Origin: Listeria valentina
GTDB lineage: Bacteria; Bacillota; Bacilli; Lactobacillales; Listeriaceae
Length of the DNA stretch: 55,780 bases
Assembly (NCBI RefSeq): GCF_011800755.1
Contig: NZ_JAATJW010000011.1
Span: 1 to 55,780, forward strand
Direction: 5' to 3'
Part shown: positions 8,249-18,569 of the stretch, piece by piece
Position numbering within the stretch: the first letter of the stretch is position 1
How the letters are laid out: each line of letters starts with the position of its first letter
Translations under genes and position numbers: made by a program
Notes under the pieces: generated by a model
Database searches by the model: none
Told to the model about the DNA's origin: nothing
Seen by the model: the letters and a program-made list of their open reading frames with translations, nothing else

Positions 8249-9394
8249 ATGAGACAAACCGGGTGGATTTTTAAGCATAACTTGGAGATATTAAAAAAAT
8301 CCAAAGTAAGACTTTTATTATTAGTCGGTCTTCCCATCATAAGCATTCTTATTTATTTTTTTGCTTATGGTTCGAGCCTTGGAAGTGAGACGATTAAAAT
8401 AGGCGTTGCGAATCAAGATGAAGGCCCCTACACAACAGCACTTGTGAAGCTTTTAAAAGCTGAAAAGAACATCTCCGTGACAGAAGTTTCAAAAGCGCAA
8501 GGCGAAAAAGAACTACTAGGCGGTCAAAAAAATGCGCTCATAGTGATGGAAAAAGGCGCAAACACCTCGATTCAGCAAGAAAAACCATCTCACTTTAAGG
8601 TGAAGGCGCTACAAAGTGAGGACACTGCCAAATCCATTGAGCGAATGCTTGCAACTCAACTAGAAAAGCTGGTTAAAATTGAACGAATCAGTGATGGGAA
8701 AGACTTTAACAAAAGTTTCGCGGCTTACGAAGCGGAACAATTAACCGTAAAAAATGTGAATCTCTCGAGTAAAAGTGAAATAGATAAAAGCATGTCTGCG
8801 CAAATCATCGGCTTCTTTTGTATGATGCTTCTTTACGCAGCAGGAAGCCTCGGGGAACTGCTTTTAAAAGAAAGAGAAGAAGGGACGTTTTATCGTTTGA
8901 TGTCAACGCCTGTAAGCAGCAAGCAATACATTTTGGGCACAGCATTATTTTCACTGGTGACTTTACTCGCTGAAATTTTGATTTGTTTACTGGCGATGCG
9001 CTTTGTGTTTCAAATCAATTCAGGCACTTCGCTAGTATCGCTCTTTGCTGTCTTAGCTCTTTTTGCTGTTTTTGCGATCTCCATTTCGCTTGCCTTTGGC
9101 TTTATTTTTAAAAGCAGACGGAGCTTGTCAGCCGTTCAAACTACAATTTTTACGATTTCAACATTGCTTTCAGGAGCGCTTATCCCCATCCAGATCATGC
9201 CAAACTTCATGCAAAGAATTGCGGAATTCATGCCGCAATTTTGGGTCATGGACGCGGTGAGCAAATTGCAACAAGAAGTAGAATTCTTTGGACTTAGTCT
9301 TAACATACTGGTATTACTAGGATACACGCTTTTCTTCCTAAGCTTAGCTGCTTATCGCTACACGCGAAATAGTGAAATTAAATCCTTCATTTGA
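8249..9394 (+). CDS. ABC-2 type permease, second subunit
   Basis: 381 residues with the same layout as the preceding permease: N-terminal helix, extracytoplasmic domain, then C-terminal helices including a LMSTPVSSKQYILGT stretch typical of ABC-2 permeases. The frame is open upstream to 8210 inside the first permease, but AAGGAGGG at 8232-8239 supports ATG 8249. It is the last gene of the exporter operon; no clear terminator follows. Confidence 0.85.
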   Translation: MRQTGWIFKHNLEILKKSKVRLLLLVGLPIISILIYFFAYGSSLGSETIKIGVANQDEGPYTTALVKLLKAEKNISVTEVSKAQGEKELLGGQKNALIVMEKGANTSIQQEKPSHFKVKALQSEDTAKSIERMLATQLEKLVKIERISDGKDFNKSFAAYEAEQLTVKNVNLSSKSEIDKSMSAQIIGFFCMMLLYAAGSLGELLLKEREEGTFYRLMSTPVSSKQYILGTALFSLVTLLAEILICLLAMRFVFQINSGTSLVSLFAVLALFAVFAISISLAFGFIFKSRRSLSAVQTTIFTISTLLSGALIPIQIMPNFMQRIAEFMPQFWVMDAVSKLQQEVEFFGLSLNILVLLGYTLFFLSLAAYRYTRNSEIKSFI

Positions 9395-9476
9395 CCGAAG
9401 GAATTATCGTTTCGATGCGCTTTAAAAAATGATATGATAAAAGCATAAATCAGAAGCGATAAAGGTAGGGATAATC

Positions 9477-10292
9477 TTGGAAGTAGTGGAAAGTTATCAA
9501 GATGCCACAAGTGTTCAATCGAATACGATTCACTTGAATCAAACAAAGGACAGTTGTTTCTTAAATAGCAGCATTCGCTTTAAAGGGACGGGCAATCTAC
9601 TTTTTGTAGAAGACGGAGCCAAAATCAAGGATACCAAACTGCTTTTTGCAGGAAATAATTCTGTGATTTACCTCGGGCGATCAGCTTGGCCTTATCAACT
9701 GGAAGCCGATCTTCACCATGACAATGTGCTTCATTTTGGTCGAGATAATTCTTTTAGCGGACAAACGCGGATTATTCTTTCGGAGCAAAAACATTTATTC
9801 GTAGGCGATGATAATATGTTTTCCTACGATGTGCTGTTCCGGAATGCCGATCCACATTTGATTTATGATATGGAAACGAAGAAACGACTGAACCCCAGCC
9901 AAAGCATTTTTATCGGCGATCACGTTTGGATTGGACAAGAAGTGAAGTTTTTAAAAGGAACGAAAATTGGATCAGGTGCGATCGCGGCAGGGTTTGCGGT
10001 TTTGACGAAGAAGTTTCCCTCCAATGCGAGCGTGGGCGGAAATCCTGCGAAAGTGCTGAAGCGCAATTTGTTTTGGACGAGGCCAGCCGTTCATGCTTTT
10101 AAAGAACAAGAAACCCGAAATGCTCTTTTTCAAGAAACGGATGATTTTAGCTTCAAACGGGCTGCGGATACCTTTTCGTTTGCCAAGCTAGATGCCGAAC
10201 TTGATGCACGCAAAACCCCACAAGACCGGCTTACTTTCTTGAAGCAACTTGCCGAAACAAAAACCAAAAATCGGTTTTTCATCGGGAAATAA
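9477..10292 (+). CDS. Left-handed beta-helix acyltransferase
   Basis: 271 residues starting at TTG 9477 after AAGGTAGGG. The centre (about residues 90-195) is a hexapeptide-repeat acetyltransferase: IFIGDHVWIGQEVKFLKGTKIGSGAIAAG and then GGNPAKVLKRN. The family O-acetylates sugars of capsule, teichoic acid or peptidoglycan-linked glycans; the acceptor is not evident. A weak promoter (TATGAT at 9433-9438) lies in the 82-bp gap after the exporter. It is convergent with rqcH and shares its terminator. Confidence 0.8.
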   Translation: MEVVESYQDATSVQSNTIHLNQTKDSCFLNSSIRFKGTGNLLFVEDGAKIKDTKLLFAGNNSVIYLGRSAWPYQLEADLHHDNVLHFGRDNSFSGQTRIILSEQKHLFVGDDNMFSYDVLFRNADPHLIYDMETKKRLNPSQSIFIGDHVWIGQEVKFLKGTKIGSGAIAAGFAVLTKKFPSNASVGGNPAKVLKRNLFWTRPAVHAFKEQETRNALFQETDDFSFKRAADTFSFAKLDAELDARKTPQDRLTFLKQLAETKTKNRFFIGK

Positions 10293-10329
10293 AAATCCCC
10301 TGCCGCAACATTTGCGGCAGGGGATTTTT
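10291..10329. terminator. Shared bidirectional terminator
   Basis: An 18-bp perfect stem (AAAAATCCCCTGCCGCAA and its complement) with a CAT loop ends both the acyltransferase (+) and rqcH (-). It overlaps both stop codons. Confidence 0.9.
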
Positions 10330-12038
10330 CAGACTTCACGAAGTTTCAGCACCGTATCCTCATCGGGCGTTGTAAAGTAAGTCGTTTGATTATCATAAAT
10401 GACATATCCAGGTTTAGAACCATTCGGCTTCTTAACATTTTTAATCAGTGTGGCATCGACCGGAACGCTTCCTGAAAGCCGTGCTTTCGAGTAGAAAGCC
10501 GCGATCATCGCCGCTTCCTCGATCGAAGTTTCATCCGGATCAGTCGACTGGATGACAACATGTGAGCCGGGCAAGTCTTTCACGTGGAACCAGAGCTCAT
10601 GGTTCCGCGCTAGTTTATTCGTTAAATACTCATTTTGCTTGTTGTTTTTCCCCACCAAGATCGAAAGTCCCGTTGAAGAACGGTATTTGTCGAGTTTTGG
10701 CGCAGCATTTTTCTTTTTCGACTGTTTGACCTTTTTCAGTCGCAAGTAGCCTTCCTCCGCCAGTTCTTGCCGAATTTCTTCAACATCTTCAGGCTCGGCT
10801 GTCTCTAACTGTGACAAAATTTCGTCGAGATAAGCATTTTCTTCATTGGTTTGCTTGATTTGCTCGTTCACATGAGAAACCGAATTTCGAAGTTTTTGGT
10901 AACGCGTGAAGTAGCGTTGCGCATTTTGTGATGGTGAAAGCTGAATATCAAGCGGAATCACGATGTCCGGCAGCTCTTCTTCGTAAAAGTTTTGAACCGT
11001 CACATCTTTCATCCCTTTTTTGACGAGATGCAGATTGCTTGTAAGCAGTTCGCCCATGATCCGGTAACGATCTGCTTTTTCCGAGTCTTCAAGCGTTTGT
11101 TCCAACTTTTTCAGCTTTAAATCGTTTTTTGCTTTTTCCGTTGAAAGCATCCGCTCAAGATCGTGCCCCATTTGATGAACGCGGTCACGTCGTGCTTTGC
11201 CACTATAAAAATGGTCGAGTAGCGCGCTTAACGAAGGGAAAGCTTGGCTGTCTGAAACAGAAGTGAGCGGCATAAAATAGTAATCGCTTTTTCCAGCTCG
11301 AGTAAATTGAATTGGAGAAGCTTTTTCCCCCAAGAATCGGTTGGTTTCGGCTAGAACACTTGAAAAGACTTGAAATAAATCGCCCATTTCCCGGTAGCGA
11401 AGCTCGATTTCCCCCGCGAGAAGTGGACTAAATCCAGCGAACTTTCCAACCAGCTGCTTGGAAAGATTCGCATCTAAATCAAAACTTTCCGACTCAAAAT
11501 CTTCACGTGTCACTTCGAACGGATCTTTCTTGTCGCCTGTCGGAGGGAGCTTGTACGGAACACCAGGAAGCAAGGTCCGGTAGCTATTTTGAGCTGGCGA
11601 AAGGTGCTTAATGCAATCAATGATGGTTTTTTTCTCGCGGTCAACAAGTGTAATATTACTGTGCCGTCCCATAATTTCGATATAGAGATCTAGATAACGC
11701 TTTTCACCGATATCATCTTTACTTAAAATTTCAAAGATGAGAATTCGTTCGTTTGGAATTTGCTTGATGTTCTGAATAATAGCTCCTTCTAAATGTTTGC
11801 GGAGCAACATGCAAAACATGGGCGGTTCTGCCGGATTTTGCGGGATATCGCTTGTCCACTGAAGCCTTGCGTAGCTTGGGTGGGCAGAAATAAGAAGCCG
11901 CTTATTTTCGCGGTTTTTCCGAATATAAAGAATCAGTTCATGCGGAAATGGTTGGTGAATTTTCATGATTCGGCCACTTTCGGCATTTTCGCTGATTTCT
12001 TGAGTGATTGATTTTAAGAACATTGCATCAAAAGCCAT
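10329..12038 (-). CDS. rqcH: Rqc2 homologue RqcH (fibronectin-binding protein FbpA family)
   Basis: 569 residues, the usual length of the family. It has an NFACT-N domain (MAFDAMFLKSITQEI start), a central coiled coil (about 280-430) and a C-terminal NFACT-R/DUF814 domain around residues 445-560 (YRSSTGLSILVGKNNKQNEYLT, ELWFHVKDLPGSHVV). RqcH binds stalled 50S-peptidyl-tRNA and adds alanine tails that mark the nascent chain for degradation. In Listeria the same protein was first described as FbpA, a fibronectin-binding virulence factor. The frame extends to TTG 12059, but AAAGGAAG places the start at ATG 12038. Confidence 0.92.
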   Translation of the reverse strand: MAFDAMFLKSITQEISENAESGRIMKIHQPFPHELILYIRKNRENKRLLISAHPSYARLQWTSDIPQNPAEPPMFCMLLRKHLEGAIIQNIKQIPNERILIFEILSKDDIGEKRYLDLYIEIMGRHSNITLVDREKKTIIDCIKHLSPAQNSYRTLLPGVPYKLPPTGDKKDPFEVTREDFESESFDLDANLSKQLVGKFAGFSPLLAGEIELRYREMGDLFQVFSSVLAETNRFLGEKASPIQFTRAGKSDYYFMPLTSVSDSQAFPSLSALLDHFYSGKARRDRVHQMGHDLERMLSTEKAKNDLKLKKLEQTLEDSEKADRYRIMGELLTSNLHLVKKGMKDVTVQNFYEEELPDIVIPLDIQLSPSQNAQRYFTRYQKLRNSVSHVNEQIKQTNEENAYLDEILSQLETAEPEDVEEIRQELAEEGYLRLKKVKQSKKKNAAPKLDKYRSSTGLSILVGKNNKQNEYLTNKLARNHELWFHVKDLPGSHVVIQSTDPDETSIEEAAMIAAFYSKARLSGSVPVDATLIKNVKKPNGSKPGYVIYDNQTTYFTTPDEDTVLKLREV

Positions 12039-12170
12039 TGTTTTTTCTTCCTTTACCAAAGTAGTCTTATTCTATTGTAGCATAAAATCGTTCACTTCAC
12101 GTTTAACTAGGATTTCAGCGGTAGTTTTGCTATAATAATGGAGTGAAAAAGGATTGAGGTGGCGAAATAA

Positions 12171-13046
12171 ATGGTCAAAAGTATGACAGGATTCGGACGT
12201 GCTTCAAAAGAAACAGAAGATTTCAAAGTAACGATTGAGTTAAAAGCAGTGAACCATCGCTATTTAGAAACGGTCTTCAGACTTCCAAGGCAATTTCATC
12301 ATTTAGAGGCTTCACTAAAAAAAGTGATTACGCAAAAAGTGAAGCGAGGCAGGCTAGAATGCTTTTTTTCTTTTGAAGGAGCAAAAGTGGCTGAAAAGCA
12401 CCTTGCTGTAGACTGGGAATTACTTGACCACTATGTTCGCTTTTTGAGACAAGCTAAGGAGCGCTATGCGATCCAAGAAGAAGTGGATTTGGAAGCGCTC
12501 CTCGCTGATCCAGCGTTTTTAACGGTCAGTGAATCGAGCGAAGCTGATCCCGAGCTTCCTGCCCTCATCACGTCAGTTCTAGAGAAAGCAGTGACTCGGC
12601 TAGATGATATGCGAGCTGAGGAGGGGGCGGAACTCGCGCTTTACTTTAAGGAGCATTTGGTGAAGCTTGAGCGTTTGCTTGAATCGGTGAAAGAGGCGAT
12701 TCCTGAGACGGAAAAAGCGTATCGTGAAAAACTAGAAGATCGGCTAACTAAATTAGTTGGCGCAGATTTTGATGAGAAACTTGTGCTGAGTGAGCTTGCC
12801 CTTTTGCTAGAAAAAGCGGATATCAATGAAGAAATTGAAAGATTTGCTAGCCATTTGAAGCAATTTTATAGTATACTTACGCAGGAAGGCGCGATTGGGA
12901 GAAAACTTGATTTTTTGATTCAAGAAATGAACCGAGAAGTCAATACGATGGGTTCAAAGGCGATGTCGCTTTCAATCACGCAATGTGTTGTGGAAATGAA
13001 AACAACACTTGAAAAAATCCGCGAACAAGTTCAAAATGTGGAATAG
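12171..13046 (+). CDS. yicC: YicC/YloC family endoribonuclease
   Basis: 291 residues with the invariant N-terminal MTGFGRA motif and the C-terminal GRKLDFLIQEMNREVNTMGSKA block of the YicC family. E. coli YicC is an endoribonuclease involved in small-RNA turnover; the Bacillus homologue is YloC. It starts the conserved run of core genes. TATAAT at 12131-12136 is a likely -10, without a clear -35. The Bacillus remA gene normally between yloC and gmk has no room here (24 bp gap). Confidence 0.88.
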   Translation: MVKSMTGFGRASKETEDFKVTIELKAVNHRYLETVFRLPRQFHHLEASLKKVITQKVKRGRLECFFSFEGAKVAEKHLAVDWELLDHYVRFLRQAKERYAIQEEVDLEALLADPAFLTVSESSEADPELPALITSVLEKAVTRLDDMRAEEGAELALYFKEHLVKLERLLESVKEAIPETEKAYREKLEDRLTKLVGADFDEKLVLSELALLLEKADINEEIERFASHLKQFYSILTQEGAIGRKLDFLIQEMNREVNTMGSKAMSLSITQCVVEMKTTLEKIREQVQNVE

Positions 13047-13058
13047 ATGAAGAAATGA

Positions 13059-13685
<627 letters not shown>

Positions 13686-13686
13686 A

Positions 13687-13893
13687 ATGATGTTATATCC
13701 ATCAATTGATAATTTGCTTTTAAAGATTGATTCCAAATACTCGCTTGTAACGGTTTCTGCAAGCCGTGCTCGCGAAATGCAAGCGACAAATGATCCGGGT
13801 GTACTACCAAGTTATGAGTCACATAAATATGTGGGCAAAGCGCTCGAAGAAATTTATGCTGGCAAACTGGTTTTAGATGACCACGAAGTATAA
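13687..13893 (+). CDS. rpoZ: RNA polymerase omega subunit
   Basis: 68 residues, [21 protein letters not shown] start and the SRAREMQ motif of omega. It supports assembly of RNA polymerase. A Shine-Dalgarno GGAGGGG lies in the end of gmk. The gene is followed by a terminator at 13898-13932. Confidence 0.95.
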   Translation: MMLYPSIDNLLLKIDSKYSLVTVSASRAREMQATNDPGVLPSYESHKYVGKALEEIYAGKLVLDDHEV

Positions 13894-13897
13894 AAAC

Positions 13898-13932
13898 AAA
13901 ACTCCGCATGTAAATGTTGCATGTGGAGTTTT
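13898..13932 (+). terminator. Terminator after rpoZ
   Basis: AAAACTCCGCATG (13898-13910) pairs with CATGTGGAGTTTT (13920-13932), one wobble pair, ending in T residues. Confidence 0.85.
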
Positions 13933-14021
13933 CCTTTATTTTTAAGGAATTTTGTTTCGTTTTTCTTTGGCTGAATCATGTTATAATAACAGTAAACTTT
14001 TGAGCTGTAGAGGTGAAAATC

Positions 14022-15224
14022 ATGAACGGAAAAAATATTTTACTAGCAGTGTCTGGTGGCATTGCCGTTTATAAAGCAGTTGCATTAACGAGTAAACTTA
14101 CGCAAGCGGGGGCAAATGTCAAAGTGATGATGACCCGTCACGCACAGGAATTTGTTCCGCCACTTTCTTTTCAAGTCCTATCCAAAAATAATGTCTATAC
14201 GGATACCTTTGATGAAAAGGATTCTTCCGTTGTGGCGCATATTGATTTAGCGGACTGGGCGGACCTTATGATCGTTGCCCCAGCAACCGCGAATCTCATT
14301 GGGAAAATGGCAAATGGAATCGCCGATGATATGGTCACAACAACGCTTCTTGCAACGGAAGCTCCTGTTTGGGTAGCACCTGCCATGAACGTACACATGA
14401 TCAAACATCCGGCTGTCGTTCGTAATATTGAGCGTCTATACCGAGACGGGGTGCGCTTTATTGAGCCAGAAGAAGGCTACCTCGCATGTGGCTACGTCGG
14501 AAGAGGTCGACTTGAGGAACCGGAAAAAATCGTTCAACACATCAACCACTTTTTTCAAGAAGAAGAGAAAAGTTTATTTGGCAAGCGAATTTTAGTGACC
14601 GCTGGCGCAACTCGCGAAAAAATCGATCCCGTGCGTTATTTAACGAATCGTTCGAGTGGGAAAATGGGCTTTCAAGTAGCTGAGCAAGCTGCACTGCGCG
14701 GGGCTCATGTAACGGTTGTGACGGCTGTAAAGGACCCACTGCTACCAAGTCAAGTTGAAGTAGTTGCCGTTCATTCCGCAGAAGACATGTATCAAGCGGT
14801 GATGGAGCGAGCAGATAAACAAGATGCTTTTGTGATGGCAGCGGCCGTTGCGGATTATACGCCAGCTCACGTATTCGATCAAAAAATGAAAAAAACACCT
14901 GGCGATCAAACCTTCGAAATGAAGCGAACAAAAGATATTTTGGCTGAAGTAGGGCAAACGAAGCGAGCAGATCAAGTGGTGATCGGTTTTGCTGCTGAAA
15001 CGGAAAACGTAGCAGAAAATGCGCTTCGCAAGTTAGAAGCGAAAAAAGCGGATTACATTGTGGCGAATGATGTCTCACGTGAAGGAGCTGGCTTTGAAGG
15101 AGATACGAATATCGTGACGATTTACGGAGCAGACGGAAGCGAGGAAGCTTTGCCCCTACTAGAAAAACGTGAGGTTGCTGAAAAAATCACGGAAAAATTG
15201 GCAAGAAAATTGGGGCGTGCTTAG
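14022..15224 (+). CDS. coaBC: Bifunctional phosphopantothenoylcysteine decarboxylase / phosphopantothenate-cysteine ligase
   Basis: 400 residues. The N-terminal flavoprotein decarboxylase (CoaC) domain spans about 1-185 with VSGGIAVYK and the PAMN motif; the C-terminal ligase (CoaB) domain begins near ILVTAGATREKIDPVRYLTNRSSGKMG. Together they perform the second and third steps of coenzyme A synthesis. An in-frame GTG at 14013 lies inside the AGAGGTG Shine-Dalgarno, so ATG 14022 is preferred. TATAAT at 13982-13987 is a probable -10. The stop abuts priA. Confidence 0.95.
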   Translation: MNGKNILLAVSGGIAVYKAVALTSKLTQAGANVKVMMTRHAQEFVPPLSFQVLSKNNVYTDTFDEKDSSVVAHIDLADWADLMIVAPATANLIGKMANGIADDMVTTTLLATEAPVWVAPAMNVHMIKHPAVVRNIERLYRDGVRFIEPEEGYLACGYVGRGRLEEPEKIVQHINHFFQEEEKSLFGKRILVTAGATREKIDPVRYLTNRSSGKMGFQVAEQAALRGAHVTVVTAVKDPLLPSQVEVVAVHSAEDMYQAVMERADKQDAFVMAAAVADYTPAHVFDQKMKKTPGDQTFEMKRTKDILAEVGQTKRADQVVIGFAAETENVAENALRKLEAKKADYIVANDVSREGAGFEGDTNIVTIYGADGSEEALPLLEKREVAEKITEKLARKLGRA

Positions 15225-17618
15225 ATGAGCCAAGTAGCAAAAGTCATCGTCGACGTTCCGGCTAGACAAGTTGATCGTCCGTTTGACTACTTGATCCCAG
15301 CTGAGCTTTCAGAAATTATTCAAGTGGGGACGCGCGTTTCTGTACCTTTCGGTTGCCGAAAGGTACAGGGCTTTGTTGTTGCGATCCAATCGGAAGCTGA
15401 TACAGATAAATTAAAAGCAATTGATGCCGCGATGGATATTTTGCCTGTGCTCAATCAGGAACTGCTTGAGCTTGGTGACTGGATCGCTACTGAAACGCTG
15501 TCTTTCCGAGTATCGGTTTACCAAGCCATGCTTCCTGCGGCACTACGCGCCAAATATGAGAAATATTTTATTCGGCTTGATGAAAGCGACGAAGAGCTTG
15601 AAGCGTTATTTGAAGGGGCAGAAACACTCGATTTCAAAAAGGCCGAACAAAGCGAATTGCTTCCTGCGCTAAAACGTTACTTACATGACGGTGAAATCGA
15701 AATCGCTTATCAAGTAAAAAATAAAGCAGTAAAGAAAAAAGCAAAAGTAGTGGAGCGGCTTGCAAGTGTCGCAAAGATTGATGAAGTGATCGCGGATCTT
15801 CCTAAAAATGCCAAAGCCAAAGCGCGTGTTCTTCTTTTCCTTGCCGAGCAAAAAAATCCGCGTTTACCGCTTGCTGAGCTTCGAGAAAAAACAAATGCTT
15901 CAGCGAGTACGATTACAGGCCTTGAAAAAGATGGTTTTATTCAAATTACAGAACAAATTGTGGCTCGTGATCCTTATAAAGGGAGAACGTTTGAACAAAG
16001 TGAGCCGCTTTCACTGATGCCAGCTCAGCAACAAGCACTGGATGCGATTTTGGAAGCTGAAAGTGCTGAAACCTTTTTGCTACATGGGGTAACTGGAAGT
16101 GGAAAGACTGAAATTTATTTGCAATCCATCGCTCAGGTGCTTGAACGTGGAAAAGAAGCGATTGTGCTTGTCCCAGAAATTTCACTTACACCGCAAATGG
16201 TCGAGCGGTTTAAGAGTCGTTTTGGCGAAGAAGTCGCTGTTTTGCATAGTGCGCTTTCCCACGGTGAAAAGTACGATGAGTGGCGTAAAATCGAACGAGG
16301 AGAAGCGAAAGTTGCAGTTGGTGCGCGTTCGGCGATTTTTGCGCCATTTGAAAATATTGGGATCATCATTATTGATGAAGAACATGAATCAAGTTATAAG
16401 CAAGAAGAAAATCCGCGCTATCATGCTCGTGATGTGGCGATTTGGCGGGCGGAGCGTTATGGTTGTCCCGTTGTACTTGGCAGTGCAACACCATCGCTTG
16501 AATCTTTCGCCCGTGCGAAGAAAAATGTTTATACGCTACTTGAACTGCCAGAACGCATCAACCAACAAGTTTTACCTCAAGTAGAAGTGGTCGACATGCG
16601 AGAAGAATTGCGAAGTGAAAATCGGACAGAGTTTTCAGTAGATCTGCTTGAGAAAATAAAAGCGCGTATCGAGAAAAAAGAACAGGTTGTGCTTTTGCTC
16701 AATAAGCGTGGATACGCATCGTTTGTGATGTGCCGGGATTGCGGTTTTGTGATGGAATGCCCGAACTGTGATATTTCCCTTACGTATCACCAAGCCGGAA
16801 ACCGAATGAAGTGTCACTATTGTGGTCATGAAGAACAAGTTCCTTCAAATTGTCCCTCTTGCGGAAGTGAACATATTCGCTATTTCGGAACAGGGACACA
16901 AAAAATTGAAGAGAGTCTAACCAAACTTATTCCAGAAGCGAGAATTATTCGCATGGATGTTGACACCACACGCACGAAGGGAGCCCATGAAAAACTGTTA
17001 ACACGCTTTAAAAATCAAGAAGCGGATATTTTACTAGGAACGCAGATGATTGCAAAGGGGCTTGATTTCCCGAATATTACACTAGTGGGTGTCTTAAATG
17101 CGGATACAATGCTGTTTTTGCCAGATTTTAGGGCTGCAGAACGAACTTTTCAATTGTTAACACAAGTAAGTGGACGAGCTGGCAGGCATGAGCTTCCCGG
17201 AGAAGTTGTGGTTCAAAGTTATGCACCTGAACACTATAGCATTCAGTTTGCAAAAGAACATGATTACTTAGGGTTTTATCAACACGAGATGCGGATGCGA
17301 AAACGCGGGGCTTATCCGCCTTTTTATTATCTCACGTTGATCAGTGTGAGCGATCAAAATGAGCGAAAAGCGATTCAAACGATCCAAGAAATGAGTCGTT
17401 ATCTACAAACGAAACTAAGTGGGGGATCATTGATACTTGGACCAGTTCCGAGCACGATCAGCCGTATCAATAATAAATATCGCTATCAATGTATGATTAA
17501 ATATAAAGTAGAACCTGAACTAAAAAAAGAATTAAAAACACTGCTCGATCATTATCAAAAAGAACAGGCTAAAGGACTCACGATTTCAATTGATGTTCAG
17601 CCGTATGTTTTAATGTAG
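15225..17618 (+). CDS. priA: Primosomal replication restart helicase PriA
   Basis: 797 residues. Helicase motifs LHGVTGSGKTEIY (Walker A) and IIDEEHESSYKQ (Walker B), plus zinc-binding cysteine clusters (CRDCGFVMECPNC, CHYCG, CPSCG). It recognises stalled forks and loads the replisome through DnaD/DnaB. ATG 15225 is immediately after the coaBC stop. Confidence 0.97.
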   Translation: MSQVAKVIVDVPARQVDRPFDYLIPAELSEIIQVGTRVSVPFGCRKVQGFVVAIQSEADTDKLKAIDAAMDILPVLNQELLELGDWIATETLSFRVSVYQAMLPAALRAKYEKYFIRLDESDEELEALFEGAETLDFKKAEQSELLPALKRYLHDGEIEIAYQVKNKAVKKKAKVVERLASVAKIDEVIADLPKNAKAKARVLLFLAEQKNPRLPLAELREKTNASASTITGLEKDGFIQITEQIVARDPYKGRTFEQSEPLSLMPAQQQALDAILEAESAETFLLHGVTGSGKTEIYLQSIAQVLERGKEAIVLVPEISLTPQMVERFKSRFGEEVAVLHSALSHGEKYDEWRKIERGEAKVAVGARSAIFAPFENIGIIIIDEEHESSYKQEENPRYHARDVAIWRAERYGCPVVLGSATPSLESFARAKKNVYTLLELPERINQQVLPQVEVVDMREELRSENRTEFSVDLLEKIKARIEKKEQVVLLLNKRGYASFVMCRDCGFVMECPNCDISLTYHQAGNRMKCHYCGHEEQVPSNCPSCGSEHIRYFGTGTQKIEESLTKLIPEARIIRMDVDTTRTKGAHEKLLTRFKNQEADILLGTQMIAKGLDFPNITLVGVLNADTMLFLPDFRAAERTFQLLTQVSGRAGRHELPGEVVVQSYAPEHYSIQFAKEHDYLGFYQHEMRMRKRGAYPPFYYLTLISVSDQNERKAIQTIQEMSRYLQTKLSGGSLILGPVPSTISRINNKYRYQCMIKYKVEPELKKELKTLLDHYQKEQAKGLTISIDVQPYVLM

Positions 17619-17627
17619 GAGGTCAAA

Positions 17628-18569
17628 ATGAAACGAATCATTTTTATGGGAACGCCAGACTTTGCAGTCCCCGTTCTTGAACAGTTGGCAAATAAATATG
17701 AGGTGGTAGCAGTTGTCTCACAGCCCGATCGACCAGTTGGGCGAAAACGCGTTTTAACCCCGCCACCTGTGAAGAAAAAAGCAGAAGAATTAGGACTTCC
17801 TGTTTTCCAACCTGAAAAGTTACGTCAATCTGAAGAGCTGGAAACACTTATTGGCTTAGAAGCGGACTTGCTTGTTACTGCGGCTTACGGTCAAATTTTA
17901 CCTAAGCGCTTACTTGAAGCAGAAAAATACGGCGCAATTAATGTTCATGCTTCTCTTCTTCCAGCTTACAGAGGTGGTGCGCCGATTCACTATGCGGTGA
18001 TGAACGGGGAGAAAGAAACGGGCGTTACGATTATGTATATGGTCGAACAGCTCGATGCTGGAGATATGATTGCACAGCGGAAAGTTCCGATCACGGATCA
18101 AGATGATACCGGCTCGATGTTTCAAAAGCTTTCTGAAGTGGGTGCAACACTTCTAATGGAAACTTTACCAGCTTTTTTTGCTGGCGAATTCACGGCTATC
18201 CCGCAACAAGAATCCGAGGTGAGTTATGCACGCAATATTACGCGTGACCAAGAAAAAATTGATTGGAACAAATCCGCACGCGATGTTTTCAATCAAATCC
18301 GCGGACTTTCTCCTTTTCCAACAGCGTATACTACACTCGAAGGAAAGCCTTTCAAAATTTTGAAGGCACATCTTTCAGAGCAAACGGAAACCCTTGAACC
18401 GGGCAGTTTTGTTCTTCTTTCAAAAGCCTCATTTGGGATTGTTTGTGGTGACGGAGGAGTGCTTGCGCCAGACGTGATTCAGCCGGCAGGGAAACCTAAG
18501 ATGGAAACGGCAGCATTTATGCAAGGAGCTGGAAGGCAGATTGCCGAAGAAACGAGGTTTGGTGAATAG
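17628..18569 (+). CDS. fmt: Methionyl-tRNA formyltransferase
   Basis: 313 residues. Signature HASLLPAYRGGAPIHYAVMNGE (about 108-129) with the catalytic N-H-D set. It formylates initiator Met-tRNA. TAGGAGG overlaps the priA stop region, and the stop abuts rsmB. Confidence 0.97.
   Translation: MKRIIFMGTPDFAVPVLEQLANKYEVVAVVSQPDRPVGRKRVLTPPPVKKKAEELGLPVFQPEKLRQSEELETLIGLEADLLVTAAYGQILPKRLLEAEKYGAINVHASLLPAYRGGAPIHYAVMNGEKETGVTIMYMVEQLDAGDMIAQRKVPITDQDDTGSMFQKLSEVGATLLMETLPAFFAGEFTAIPQQESEVSYARNITRDQEKIDWNKSARDVFNQIRGLSPFPTAYTTLEGKPFKILKAHLSEQTETLEPGSFVLLSKASFGIVCGDGGVLAPDVIQPAGKPKMETAAFMQGAGRQIAEETRFGE

Noticed and set aside
13972-15078. Antisense frame of 178 residues over coaBC
   Set aside because: No motif, no Shine-Dalgarno, and it lies wholly within a well-identified gene.
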